DNA from: Nocardiopsis ansamitocini
GTDB lineage: Bacteria > Actinomycetota > Actinomycetes > Streptosporangiales > Streptosporangiaceae
Assembly (NCBI RefSeq): GCF_030268225.1
Contig: NZ_BSQG01000003.1
Span: 344,991 to 408,990 of the forward strand
Length of the DNA stretch: 64,000 nucleotides
Direction: 5' to 3'
Numbering within the stretch: the first letter of the stretch is position 1; the number at the start of each line of letters is the position of its first letter. Both the position numbers and the translations under genes were made by a program. Below the pieces are notes generated by a model. It was not told where the DNA came from and did no database searches. It saw only the letters and a list, made by a program, of their open reading frames with translations. This document shows, one piece after another, positions 53,126-61,603 of this stretch.

Positions 53126-53521
53126 TCAGCGCAGGAACCTGATGACGGTGGTCCACTCGCCCACCGCCAGCAGCACGGCCCCGCCGAGCAGCACCAGGGC
53201 GCAGACCGCGTAGAGCCACCGGGGGTGCACGGTCCTGGTGATCACCGCGAACAGCACTCCGCAGCCGATCGGCACGCACAGCAGCAGCGACCAGATGGCG
53301 AGTGCGGCGGGCAGCAGGGGGCCGCTGGGCAGCGGGCCGCCCGTCACCAGCACTGTCCGGGCCATCCACAGCAGCGGCGGCGCGAGCAGTGCGGCGGGCA
53401 GCGCGATCAGGACGGCGAGAAAGGCCCGCAGCCGCCAGCCTCCGGTCGGCGCAAAACGCGCACGGGGCGCGGACGGACGCGCGGGGTCATCGGTGGGGGC
53501 GTCGCTCGCCCGGTCGCTCAT
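53126..53521 (-). CDS. small three-helix membrane protein
   Basis: 131 residues from ATG 53521. A charged, Pro/Asp-rich N-terminus (about 30 residues) precedes three hydrophobic segments, the last ending in a short basic tail (TTVIRFLR). No family recognised. The frame stays open further upstream, but that part is low-complexity and unlikely coding. No clear ribosome binding site. Confidence 0.6.
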   Translation of the reverse strand: MSDRASDAPTDDPARPSAPRARFAPTGGWRLRAFLAVLIALPAALLAPPLLWMARTVLVTGGPLPSGPLLPAALAIWSLLLCVPIGCGVLFAVITRTVHPRWLYAVCALVLLGGAVLLAVGEWTTVIRFLR

Positions 53522-53935
53522 GGCTGGAAAGTACTGCTTGCGCATCAATTGGACAAGATGCCGGAACGCTTTATCCGCAAGGGTTCTCGGTCGCGGTGAC
53601 CGATCGGGGCCGGGGGTGCCGGGCGTCCCCGAGGAGCGCCGGCCCGCCGCAGCAGGCACCGGGTACGGGGTGCTCGCGGGTGGGCGCCCGGGGGAGCCCA
53701 CAGGCCCGGGGCGGTCGGCCCGCAGTGGTACAGGTCAGGGGGGTGCGCGGCCGTCGAGCGGCTTCACCACCGACCGCCGGGGCGTTGACGGTCGGGAAAG
53801 CCGCGCCCCGTGTTGCCTGGCAGGACGAACGGACCGCGCCCCGCCAGGCGGCCCGCCCCTGAGCGGCTCCGTCGCCGTCGGTCGTGCCCGACCCCCGCGC
53901 CCACAGCCGGTCGAGGGCACGGGGCGCGGTGCCGA
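53522..53935. other. intergenic region before the ebo-type cluster end
   Basis: 414 bases. High GC, with overlapping frames on both strands but no domain or signal found; the ebo-type unit ends at 53936 on the minus strand. No clear terminator hairpin was found. Confidence 0.35.
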
Positions 53936-55315
53936 TCAGGTACGGGCCGCGGCGGGAATCCCGGCGAGGTCGAGCATCAGGTCGCGGACCTCGGTGGCCG
54001 CGATCCGGTCCCGGGCGGAGCCGGGATCGCTGCACAGCAGTACCGGACCGTGCGCGGGGTCGCCGCCGGTGCGCCCGTGCGTACCGCGCACCCAGTGCGC
54101 CTCCATCGGAACCACGTTCATCGCGTAGCGCAGCCCCAGCTTCTTGCGGACCAGCCCCAACCCCGCGCGCAGCTTCGCGGTGGGATCGGCCGGGTCGAGG
54201 AACAGCTCGGCCGGGTCGTAGCCGGGTTTGCGGTGGATCTCCACGCCGCGCGCGAAGTCCGGTGCGCGGGTGTCGTCGTTCCAGTAGTAATAGGTGAACC
54301 ACGCCTCGGGCTCGGCGACCAGCACCAGTTCACCCGACCGCTCGTGGTCCAGCCCGTGCTCGGCCTGGCCCTCGCGGTCCAGGACCAGCTCCACCCCCGT
54401 CAGCCCCGCGCACAGTTCGGCCACCGCCGCGCGGTCCGCAGGGTCCGCCACGTAGACGTGCGCAACCTGGTGATCGGCCACGGCGAAGGCGCGCGAGGTC
54501 CACGGGTCGAGATACTCCATACCCTCCTGGACGTACACCTCCAGCAGTCCGGCCTCGCGCAGTGCCCGGTTCACGTGCACCGGCCGGGAGGCTGGACCGA
54601 TCCCGTACTCGCTCAGCGCGATCACCGACGCGCCCAGTTCCCGTGCGTCGTCCAGCAACGGCGCGAGAGCCGTGTCCACGGCGCGTACCGCGGCCACGGC
54701 CTCGGGGGAGTCGGGGCCGAACCGTTGGAGGTCGTAGTCCAGGTGCGGCACGTAACACAGGGTGAGGTCGGCGCGCGGCAGCAGCCGCCGGCTCGCCGCC
54801 ACGATCCATTCGGTCGAGCGCAGGGAGGCGGTCGGGCCCCAGTACTGAAACAGTGGGAACGGCCCGAACGCCTCGGTCAGTTCGTCGTGCAGCTCGGGCG
54901 GGCGTGCGTAGCAGTCGGGGGACTTGCGTCCGTCCGCGTGGTAGACCGGCCGCGGTGTCACCGTCCAGTCGGTGGTCGCACCCATCGCATACCACCAGCA
55001 CACGTTCGCGGTGCGAAAGTCCGGTCGGTGCCTCCGGGCGGTCTCCCACACCTTCTCGCCGCCCACGAGCCGGTTGTGCTGGCGCCACAGGTGGACCTCG
55101 CCCAGATCACGGAAATACCATCCGTTGCCCACGATGCCGTGGCCGCGGGGCGTCTCCCCGGTCAGGAAGGTCGACTGCACGGAGCAGGTCACCGCGGGCA
55201 GCACGGTCTCCAGCGGGGCCTGCCACCCCTGCTCGGCCAGCGCGCGCAGTCGCGGTGCGTGTTGCAGCAGGGCGGGGGTGAGTCCCACGACGTCGATGAC
55301 GAGCAGGCGGCTCAT
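53936..55315 (-). CDS. eboF: EboF-like alkaline phosphatase-superfamily phosphodiesterase
   Basis: 459 residues. Type I phosphodiesterase/nucleotide pyrophosphatase: LLVIDVVGLTP (first Asp), LPAVTCSVQSTFLTGETPRGHG (nucleophile Thr region), CYVPHLDYDLQ, ALSEYGI and VADHQVAHV supply the two-metal site. No signal peptide. It would release phosphate or a nucleotide from a pathway intermediate. ATG 55315 overlaps the upstream gene stop by 4 bases (ATGA). The reading frame stays open upstream to 56326, but that is a shadow of the TIM-barrel gene. Last gene of the seven-gene unit. Confidence 0.85.
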   Translation of the reverse strand: MSRLLVIDVVGLTPALLQHAPRLRALAEQGWQAPLETVLPAVTCSVQSTFLTGETPRGHGIVGNGWYFRDLGEVHLWRQHNRLVGGEKVWETARRHRPDFRTANVCWWYAMGATTDWTVTPRPVYHADGRKSPDCYARPPELHDELTEAFGPFPLFQYWGPTASLRSTEWIVAASRRLLPRADLTLCYVPHLDYDLQRFGPDSPEAVAAVRAVDTALAPLLDDARELGASVIALSEYGIGPASRPVHVNRALREAGLLEVYVQEGMEYLDPWTSRAFAVADHQVAHVYVADPADRAAVAELCAGLTGVELVLDREGQAEHGLDHERSGELVLVAEPEAWFTYYYWNDDTRAPDFARGVEIHRKPGYDPAELFLDPADPTAKLRAGLGLVRKKLGLRYAMNVVPMEAHWVRGTHGRTGGDPAHGPVLLCSDPGSARDRIAATEVRDLMLDLAGIPAAART

Positions 55316-56481
55316 GCGTCCTCCAGTCCGATGCGGGTGAGCCGTCGGTGCACCCATGCCAGCTCCGCGGCCAGGCCCTCGACCAGGCCCTTGTCCCCCT
55401 CTGGGCGGCTGCCCTCGGGCAGCACCGACCAGGTGTAGGTCTCGACCTCCAGGTGGTCGGTGACGGGAGCGCCACCGCCGAACAGCGCGGTGAGGGTGTG
55501 CGACAGGTGATCCTGGGTGCCCTCGAGCGGGGCGAGCGGACCCTGGTGCAACGGGACGTGGAAGTGCACCCGCCACGGTCCGGCGCCGGGCAGCCGGGCG
55601 GCCCCGTCGAGCGCGGCCGGCAGGTCGTCGCGGGCGCGCACCCCTTCGGGGGCGGCCTCGCGCACCTGGTGCAGGAACCGGTCCTCGGCGAAGGAGCCCA
55701 GCGCGGCGCGCACCTCGGCCTCGCCCGGGTGCGATGCCTGGACCGCCGCCGACGCCTGGACCTTGACCACGGCCAGTCCGGCCCCGGCCAACCGGGCCAG
55801 CGCCTTCTCCGGATCCTCGAAGGCGACCGCGAGGTGGCAGGTGTCCAGGCAGACCCCGATGTGCTCGCGATCGGCCCCCGCCAAAACGCGCGCGGCCTGT
55901 TCGGTGGTCTCCACCACGCATCCCGGTTCGGGTTCCAGGCCCACGCGCACGGGGCGGCCGGTTTCCGCGGTCAGGGCGCGCAGACCGGCGGAGAGCCGGT
56001 CCAGGTTGTTCAGGGCGAGACGTTCCCGTCCGGTGTCCCAGGGGGTGCGCCAGGCCAGCGGCAGCGTCGAGATGCTGCCGCGCCGGGCGTCGTCGGGCAG
56101 CAGCCGGGCCAGGACCCGTGCGCAGTCCAGTGTGTAGTCCAGCCGTTCGTCTTGGGTCCAGTCGGGGTGGTAGACCTGCCCTTTCACCACGGGGGCGTGG
56201 AAGCCCGCGTAGGGGAAGGCGTTGAGCGTCACCACCTCCAGCCCGTGCCGGGCCAGGCCGGTGCGCAGCCGGTCGGTCTCTTCGGGGGACCCGGCCAGGC
56301 GGCGGGCCAACCGCGCGGGCAGCCACAGGCCCAGACCCACCCGTCGGGTTCCCAGAGCGGCGCGTACCGGGCCGCCGTAGCGTCGTAGTTGGTCGAGCAC
56401 GCCGTCGAGGTCTTCGGCCGGGTGCACGTTGGTGCAGTAGGCGACGTGCACCGGGGTGCCGTCGGGGTGGCGCATCCGCAC
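55312..56481 (-). CDS. eboE: EboE-like TIM-barrel protein
   Basis: 389 residues. Xylose isomerase-like TIM barrel (AP endonuclease 2 family): the opening HVAYCTNVHPAEDLDGVL is characteristic of EboE; RVGLEPEPGCVVETTEQ gives a metal Glu and IGVCLDTCHLAVAFEDPEKA an Asp/His pair. The predicted reaction is isomerisation or lysis of a sugar-phosphate-like substrate. GTG 56481 or ATG 56475 may be used. Four bases after eboB and overlapping eboF by 4. Confidence 0.85.
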   Translation of the reverse strand: MRMRHPDGTPVHVAYCTNVHPAEDLDGVLDQLRRYGGPVRAALGTRRVGLGLWLPARLARRLAGSPEETDRLRTGLARHGLEVVTLNAFPYAGFHAPVVKGQVYHPDWTQDERLDYTLDCARVLARLLPDDARRGSISTLPLAWRTPWDTGRERLALNNLDRLSAGLRALTAETGRPVRVGLEPEPGCVVETTEQAARVLAGADREHIGVCLDTCHLAVAFEDPEKALARLAGAGLAVVKVQASAAVQASHPGEAEVRAALGSFAEDRFLHQVREAAPEGVRARDDLPAALDGAARLPGAGPWRVHFHVPLHQGPLAPLEGTQDHLSHTLTALFGGGAPVTDHLEVETYTWSVLPEGSRPEGDKGLVEGLAAELAWVHRRLTRIGLEDA

Positions 56482-56485
56482 CGTC

Positions 56486-57346
56486 TCAGCCCTCCCGTCC
56501 GCCGCGCAGCACCGAGTTGTCGGCGAAGGTGGCCGAGGAGTCGCCGGTGATATCGTCCACCAGCAGCCGCCCGCTCTGGGCGTAGAACTCCACAGGATTG
56601 CGCCACAGCACCCGGTCCACGTCGTCCTCGGAGAAGCCGTGGGCGAGCATGGCCCTCCCCGTGGCGGCGGTCTTCAACGGGTCGCTGCGCCCCCAGTCGG
56701 CAGCCGAGTTGACCATGATCCGGTCCAGGCCGCGCTCCGCGAGGATGCGCACCATCCGGTGCTCGTCCATCTTGGTGTCGGGGTAGATCGAGAACCCCAT
56801 CCAGCATCCGCTGGCCGCCACCAGGTCCAGCGTGGTCTCGTTGAGATGGTCCACCACCACGCGTTCCGGGGGCAGACCCGAGGCCGCGACGAGGTCCAGG
56901 GTGCGGCGGGTCCCGGCGGCCTTGTCCCGGTGCGGGGTGTGCACCATGACGGGGAGTTCGTGCTCCACCGCCATCTCCAACTGGCGGGCGAACGCCTTCT
57001 CCTCGGCGGCCGTCATCGAGTCGAACCCGACTTCGCCCACGGCCACTACCCCGTCCTTGGCGAGATAGCGAGGCAGCACGTCCAGGACCTCCGCGCAGCG
57101 GGGGTCGTTGGCCTCCTTGGGGTTCAGTGCGATGGTGCAGTGGTGGCGGATGCCGAACTGGGCGGCCCGGAACCGCTCCCAGCCGATCAGTCCGTCGAAG
57201 TAGTCGGTGAAGGACCCCACGTTGGTGCGCGGTTGCCCCAACCAGAACGCCGGTTCGACGAGGGCCCGGACTCCGGCGGCGTACATCGCCTCGTAGTCGT
57301 CGGTGGTCCGCGAGGTCATGTGGATGTGCGGGTCGAAGATGCGCAT
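56486..57346 (-). CDS. eboB: EboB-like TatD-family hydrolase
   Basis: 286 residues. Amidohydrolase-like barrel beginning MRIFDPHIHMTSRTTDDYEA (HxH metal site). VGEVGFDSM (Glu), PVMVHTPHRDK (His), VVVDHLNE and MVNSAADWGRSDPL (Asp) complete the site. ATG 57346 lies 31 bases inside the end of eboA, so translation is coupled. In known ebo operons this member accompanies EboA and EboC. Confidence 0.9.
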   Translation of the reverse strand: MRIFDPHIHMTSRTTDDYEAMYAAGVRALVEPAFWLGQPRTNVGSFTDYFDGLIGWERFRAAQFGIRHHCTIALNPKEANDPRCAEVLDVLPRYLAKDGVVAVGEVGFDSMTAAEEKAFARQLEMAVEHELPVMVHTPHRDKAAGTRRTLDLVAASGLPPERVVVDHLNETTLDLVAASGCWMGFSIYPDTKMDEHRMVRILAERGLDRIMVNSAADWGRSDPLKTAATGRAMLAHGFSEDDVDRVLWRNPVEFYAQSGRLLVDDITGDSSATFADNSVLRGGREG

Positions 57347-58107
57347 TCCGTCTCCTCGGGGTGGTGCTGGAGGGCCCGGTGCTGGGCGAGGGCGAGTCCG
57401 GCGGCGGCGCGGCGGTCGGGGTGCGGGGAGCGGGCCTCGGTCGCCAGCGCCTCCAAAGTGGGCGGATGGTCGCCCACCAGCAGCCAGGTGGCGTCGGGGA
57501 CGGTGCGTCCGGCGGCGACCCGCTCGGCGACGAAGCCGCCGGCCATCCTGGTCAGCTCGGCGTCGCACCGCGTCCGCAGCCCGTGCACCGCAGCCAGCGG
57601 GACCCCGATGAACAGGCACTTGAGCACGCCGTGGCGCCAGTCGGCGTCATTGAGGTGGTGGTATCCGCAGGGGCCCATGGCCGCCGCCACCAGGCGCGGG
57701 TCGTTGGTGCGCAGCGCATCGGCCACCAGTTCCGCGGTGGCCGGACCGATCCGCACCCCGTCGGGGCCCTCCAGCCCGCGCAGGACGGCACGCTTCTCGT
57801 CGGAGTCGCCGAACCGGTAGAGGTCGGCCACCTCCGCGGCTACGCGCTCGGGTCGCCCCGCAAGGGTCGGGGCATCGCGCAGGGCCCGCAGCAGTGCGCC
57901 GCGCGCACGGTCGGCGGGCGTGGGGCCCAGAAGCCCGGCCGGGTCGGCGGGATCGGTCCGGGCGCCGGCCACCAGCCGCGCCGCGGCCGGGAAGCGTACG
58001 GCGACGGCCGCCGGCCGCTCGGTGATCTCGGCGACCAGGCCGTGCAGCCGGGCCCGCGATGCGTCGTCGAATCCGGCCAGCGGATCGTCTCCGCTCCGGG
58101 CGTTCAC
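57316..58107 (-). CDS. eboA: EboA-domain protein
   Basis: 263 residues from GTG 58107, overlapping the previous gene's TGA by 4 bases. All-helical and soluble, with no catalytic motif. EboA-type landmarks: ERVAAEVADLYRFGDSDEKRAVLRGL, ALRTNDPRLVAAAMGPCGYHHLNDA, WRHGVLKCLFIGVPL and DRRAAAGLALAQHR. The HEAT-like helical repeats suggest a scaffold. EboA is the hallmark of the ebo cluster, implicated in moving a scytonemin precursor to the periplasm in Nostoc. Confidence 0.88.
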   Translation of the reverse strand: MNARSGDDPLAGFDDASRARLHGLVAEITERPAAVAVRFPAAARLVAGARTDPADPAGLLGPTPADRARGALLRALRDAPTLAGRPERVAAEVADLYRFGDSDEKRAVLRGLEGPDGVRIGPATAELVADALRTNDPRLVAAAMGPCGYHHLNDADWRHGVLKCLFIGVPLAAVHGLRTRCDAELTRMAGGFVAERVAAGRTVPDATWLLVGDHPPTLEALATEARSPHPDRRAAAGLALAQHRALQHHPEETECASSTRTST

Positions 58108-58961
58108 GCGTTCGTCCCGACGCCGACCTCGGCGAGCGCGTGACGCAGCGCCGCCATGGACCGGGCGGCCACGGCAGGAGCCCCGTGACCGTGCCGGGGG
58201 AGTTCCACCGACGCCAGACCGGTGTACCCGGCTTCGACCAGGGCGCCGAGGACGGCGGGGAGGTCGAGGTCGCCCGTTCCGAACTCCAAGTGCTCGTGCA
58301 CCTCGGGACGCATGTCGTCGAGTTGGACATTGGTGAGCAGGGGCGCTGCCGCGTGCACCGTCTCGACGGGGCCCCGGGGCTCGTTGCACACGCAGTGCCC
58401 CACATCCAGGGTGACGCCGAGGACGTCGGGGTCGTCCAGGCGCGCGCGCAGTTCCAGGACACCGTCGAGGGTGTCCACGAACATGCCCGGTTCGGGTTCG
58501 AAGGCCAGGCGCACCCCGCGCCGTTCGGCCTCGGCCAGGACCGGGGCGATCCCGGTCACCAGCCGCTCCCACCCGGTGCGGTCGTCGGTCCCCGGGGGGA
58601 GGACGCCCGACCAGAAGGAGACGGCCTCGGCGTCCAGGTCCGCGGCCACCCGGACGGCTCGGCACAGCAGATCCACCCGACGCTCCCTGCCCTGCTCGGA
58701 GACCAGGGTCGGCTCGTGCTTGCGCCATGGATCCAAGAGGTAACGGGCTCCCGTCTCCACCATGACCGCCAGTCCCAGTGACTCCACACGCCGGGCCACC
58801 GCTGCGGTTCGTGCCGCGAGGTCGGGGGCGAAGGGGTCGAGATGGGGATGATCCAGGGTCAGGGCGACCCCGTCGTAGCCCAGCCCGGCGATCACGGCGA
58901 GGGCGTCGTCGAGCCGGTGGTCGCCGAAACCGTTGGTTCCGTATCCCAGACGCAGGCTCAT
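58104..58961 (-). CDS. second TIM-barrel sugar-phosphate isomerase/epimerase in the ebo-type unit
   Basis: 285 residues from ATG 58961. Xylose isomerase-like barrel: LGYGTNGFGDHRLDDAL start, RLAFEPEPGMFVDTLDGV (metal Glu), LGVTLDVGHCVCNEP (Asp, His) and VQLDDMRPEVHEHLEFG (Asp/His). It is a distinct paralogue of the EboE-like gene 2 kb downstream. Both ends overlap neighbours by 4 bases. It is not part of the six-gene ebo set I know, so it is an addition in this lineage. Confidence 0.85.
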   Translation of the reverse strand: MSLRLGYGTNGFGDHRLDDALAVIAGLGYDGVALTLDHPHLDPFAPDLAARTAAVARRVESLGLAVMVETGARYLLDPWRKHEPTLVSEQGRERRVDLLCRAVRVAADLDAEAVSFWSGVLPPGTDDRTGWERLVTGIAPVLAEAERRGVRLAFEPEPGMFVDTLDGVLELRARLDDPDVLGVTLDVGHCVCNEPRGPVETVHAAAPLLTNVQLDDMRPEVHEHLEFGTGDLDLPAVLGALVEAGYTGLASVELPRHGHGAPAVAARSMAALRHALAEVGVGTNA

Positions 58962-59806
58962 GTCGGCGACACCACCTTCGAGGCGGCCCGGGCGATCGGC
59001 CCGGCACACAGCAGCGCGGCCGCCGCGCCGACATGGCCCGACCGGGCCAGCAGTGCGGCCTGCAACGGGATCATCCCCCGGATGCCCGCGCCGGTGGCGC
59101 TGCGTACCGTCGCCGCATCGGGACTGCGCAGCGCCTCGGTCTGGGCGGCGCCCACGGTCGAGGCGAACAGTGCGGCGAATGCCGGAGCGGTTGCGGATCT
59201 CCCGCCGGGAGCGGGCACACAGGCCAGGGCGGCCCCGGTGAGCGTGGCCGACAGGGCGAGCCCGGCGTCGGCGGGTGCAGCACCGTTGACCTCTCCGCGG
59301 CTCAGTGCCGTCACCCCGGCCGTGTGCACGGCCATCGCCAGTGCAGGGACCGCGGCCGTCGAGCGTCCCCCGGCGCCCATCAGTACGTCCAGTCCACGTG
59401 CACCCGCCATCAGGGCCGGGCCCACGGGGCCGCGGCGTCCCGCCAGGTCGTAGCACCAGATGGTGGCGGCCAGTGGCAGCGCCACCGTGAGCGCGCGCCG
59501 CCCACCGCCCCAGGTTGCGGCGCCGACACCGGCCGCGGTGAGGCCGGTGGCCAGCGCGAGCGCACCTCCGGGACTGACCCGGCCGGAAGGGATCGGACGC
59601 TCAGGGCGCTCCACGGCGTCGATCGTGCGGTCCGCGTAGTCGTTGAGGGCCATGCCGGCCCAGTACAGCAGGGTGGAGGCCACCGGTAGGGCCCACGTGC
59701 GGCGGCCGTTGGGCCACCCGCTGGCCGCGGCTCCCGCGAGCGTGTCGCCGGGCACGGTCAGCGCCGCGGGCAGCCGGACCAGTTCGGCGGCGTCGCGCAG
59801 CCTCAC
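58958..59806 (-). CDS. eboC: EboC-like UbiA-family prenyltransferase
   Basis: 282 residues with about eight hydrophobic segments. UbiA motif ALNDYADRTIDAVERPERPIPSG holds the NDxxDxxxD Mg-diphosphate site. It transfers a prenyl chain or related lipid-diphosphate group within the membrane. GTG 59806 overlaps the upstream gene's TGA by 4 bases. The second Asp motif (DxxxD near YDLAGRRG) is weaker than in UbiA itself. Confidence 0.88.
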   Translation of the reverse strand: MRLRDAAELVRLPAALTVPGDTLAGAAASGWPNGRRTWALPVASTLLYWAGMALNDYADRTIDAVERPERPIPSGRVSPGGALALATGLTAAGVGAATWGGGRRALTVALPLAATIWCYDLAGRRGPVGPALMAGARGLDVLMGAGGRSTAAVPALAMAVHTAGVTALSRGEVNGAAPADAGLALSATLTGAALACVPAPGGRSATAPAFAALFASTVGAAQTEALRSPDAATVRSATGAGIRGMIPLQAALLARSGHVGAAAALLCAGPIARAASKVVSPT

Positions 59807-61041
59807 GCCTGTCCCTCCGGAGCCGGGCGGGCGCACCAGTCGGCGAGCGCCTGCCACTGCGCCGAGAGGCGGTGCTCGTCGCTGCCGGCGGGGTCCTTGA
59901 AGAAGAACCCCATGGCGCCCACCGGGCCGGTCTCGCCCATGGCATGGGCGCGTGCCATCAGGCGCACCAGGTCCAGCACCAGGGGTGCGGCGAGCGCGGA
60001 GTCGCAACCGGCCCAGGTGAACTGCAAGGACATTCGCACCCCGAGGAACCCCTCGAAGGAGATGTGGTCCCAGGCGGTCTTCCAGTCACCGAGGTCGGGG
60101 GTGTAGTCGATGTGCAGGGGGCCGTCCACGGGGTGGCCGAGGATCGACTCCAGCCCGCGTGCCTTCGTGGTGATCTTGCTGGCGGCGTTCTCCGGGGAGG
60201 CCAGGGTCGCGCCGTCGCCGCCGCCCAGCAGGTTGTACGAGGCCCAGGAGCGGACCTGGAGCGCCCGAGTGGCGAACATCGGCGCAAGGGCGGTCTTGAC
60301 CAGGGTTTCTCCGGTCTTGGCGTCGCTCCCGGCCCAGGGCAGGCCCTCGCGCGCGGCGAGTTCGACCAGGGCAGCGGGGCGTACGGAGGGGCTGGGGGTG
60401 AAAGCCACCAGGGGGCAGCCGGCGCGCAGCGCGGCATAGGCATAGAGGGAGCTGAGAGGCAGGGGTGTCTCGCCGGAGTCCAGCGCTCGTTCGAGGGACT
60501 CCAGGTCCGCAAGGGCCGGTTCAGCTCCCACAGGCGGCTCGGTACTGGTCAGATCGACGACGATCACACGGTCCAGGGCGTTGTCGTCGCGGAAGGCGCG
60601 GATGTCGGCACTGAGCCGGTCGGTGGCCGCGCGCTGGGACTCGCCCGGGCCGGTGCCGGGTCGCAGCCGTGCTTCGATCTCGGCCAGTCCGTCGCCCAGC
60701 GCCGAGGGCAGGTGGGGCGGCAGGACGCCCGACGCGGCCAGGGCCTCGGCCTTCTTCGCCAGCGGTGTGGCGCTGACGTCGTGGCCGCCGATGACGATCG
60801 GGCCCGTGGGCAGCAGGGCGGCGTCGGCGATCCCGGGGAGTTCGGTGACGCATCCGGTCCGCTCACCGAGCCCGGCGGCCAGGGCCAGGGCCCCGACCGC
60901 CGCAGTGGTGGCGACGGAGCCGCGAGCGCCGAGGAACCAGGCGCCGACTCTCTCCTGCGGGTGGTGACGACCTGGGGGTCTGGTGCTGACGTCCTCCGTC
61001 GAGGAGGGCTGCTGCTCGTGCTCGGGGGTGGGGGCGGACAA
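59803..61041 (-). CDS. inositol-3-phosphate synthase-family protein
   Basis: 412 residues from TTG 61041, with GAGGAGG just upstream. Rossmann start GAWFLGARGSVATT and the catalytic-domain region GSDAKTGETLVKTALAP, SYNLLGGGDGATL and ASKITTKA follow the myo-inositol-1-phosphate synthase pattern, including the Lys of SDAKTGE and SKIT. It should cyclise or isomerise a hexose phosphate, or a related cyclitol substrate. It heads the seven-gene operon. In cyanobacterial ebo clusters a 3-dehydroquinate-synthase-like cyclase (EboD) is present; here none is seen and this gene could fill that place. Confidence 0.85.
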   Translation of the reverse strand: MSAPTPEHEQQPSSTEDVSTRPPGRHHPQERVGAWFLGARGSVATTAAVGALALAAGLGERTGCVTELPGIADAALLPTGPIVIGGHDVSATPLAKKAEALAASGVLPPHLPSALGDGLAEIEARLRPGTGPGESQRAATDRLSADIRAFRDDNALDRVIVVDLTSTEPPVGAEPALADLESLERALDSGETPLPLSSLYAYAALRAGCPLVAFTPSPSVRPAALVELAAREGLPWAGSDAKTGETLVKTALAPMFATRALQVRSWASYNLLGGGDGATLASPENAASKITTKARGLESILGHPVDGPLHIDYTPDLGDWKTAWDHISFEGFLGVRMSLQFTWAGCDSALAAPLVLDLVRLMARAHAMGETGPVGAMGFFFKDPAGSDEHRLSAQWQALADWCARPAPEGQA

Positions 61042-61114
61042 GGCGTCCTCCTCGCGACACGCAGGCCGAATGGCGTGTGTTCTCAGTCACGGATGTGCGT
61101 CGGATGTCTCGAAA

Positions 61115-61143
61115 GTTAAACCTGGTAACTACCGACGGTCAAG
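61115..61143 (-). promoter_or_regulatory. promoter of the ebo-type operon
   Basis: On the minus strand TTGACC (61143-61138) and TTAACT (61120-61115) are spaced exactly 17 bases, about 70 bases before the TTG start. The surrounding DNA is AT-richer. GTTA/TAAC half-sites around it could bind a regulator. Confidence 0.5.
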
Positions 61144-61186
61144 AGTTAGGAAACACAATGTTTTCCTGCTTTGTCATCCGATATGG

Positions 61187-61327
61187 CTAAGTCACCTGGT
61201 TGTCGCGTCCTGGAAACCTGTCTGTGCAGGCTGGGGCGTCCTCCAGCTCGCGCGTCACGGCGGCGGTCTCCATGTATTTCTGCTGGTAGGGGCGCCATGC
61301 TTTGCGTTTCTCGGTTCGCGGCACCAT
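61187..61327 (-). CDS. possible small protein upstream of the ebo-type operon
   Basis: 46 residues from ATG 61327 (TTG 61387 would extend it by 20). Basic N-terminal half (TEKRKAWRPYQQKYME) then an acidic stretch (TRELEDAP). Third-codon GC is high over its length, unlike the AT-rich DNA around it, which suggests real or recently real coding. No ribosome binding site is evident and no homologue is known to me. Confidence 0.3.
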   Translation of the reverse strand: MVPRTEKRKAWRPYQQKYMETAAVTRELEDAPACTDRFPGRDNQVT

Positions 61328-61603
61328 CAGCTTTTGTTGCTGATTGTCGGATTTAACTGTCCGTGACTTTGTTAGCCGACTGGACAAAGATTGAAACTTC
61401 TTGGCCGAAGATATGGCTCTTGGGCGGTTATGTGTGTAACTTCACGTCTGTACCGGCCCGGTTCGCTCCAAGGATGCGCTAGGGCGCTTCCCTAGGGTGC
61501 GGGTCGCCCTTCACCGGACCGTGCGTTCTCGCACGGTCCCCCTGGTGGCGCGCCGGCGCGCGCCGCCTCTGCGGAGCGCCCCCGACTGCATGAAGGAGAA
61601 GGC
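61328..61603. other. AT-richer divergent spacer
   Basis: Between the ebo-type operon promoter and the Tat-exported TIM-barrel gene. No gene seen. GAAGGAGAAGG before 61604 is the ribosome binding site of the next gene. Regulators of either unit may bind here. Confidence 0.35.

Noticed and set aside
53936-56326. 796-residue frame combining EboF with upstream sequence
   Set aside because: The upstream 340 codons are a shadow of the TIM-barrel gene; ATG 55315 with a 4-base overlap is the true start.
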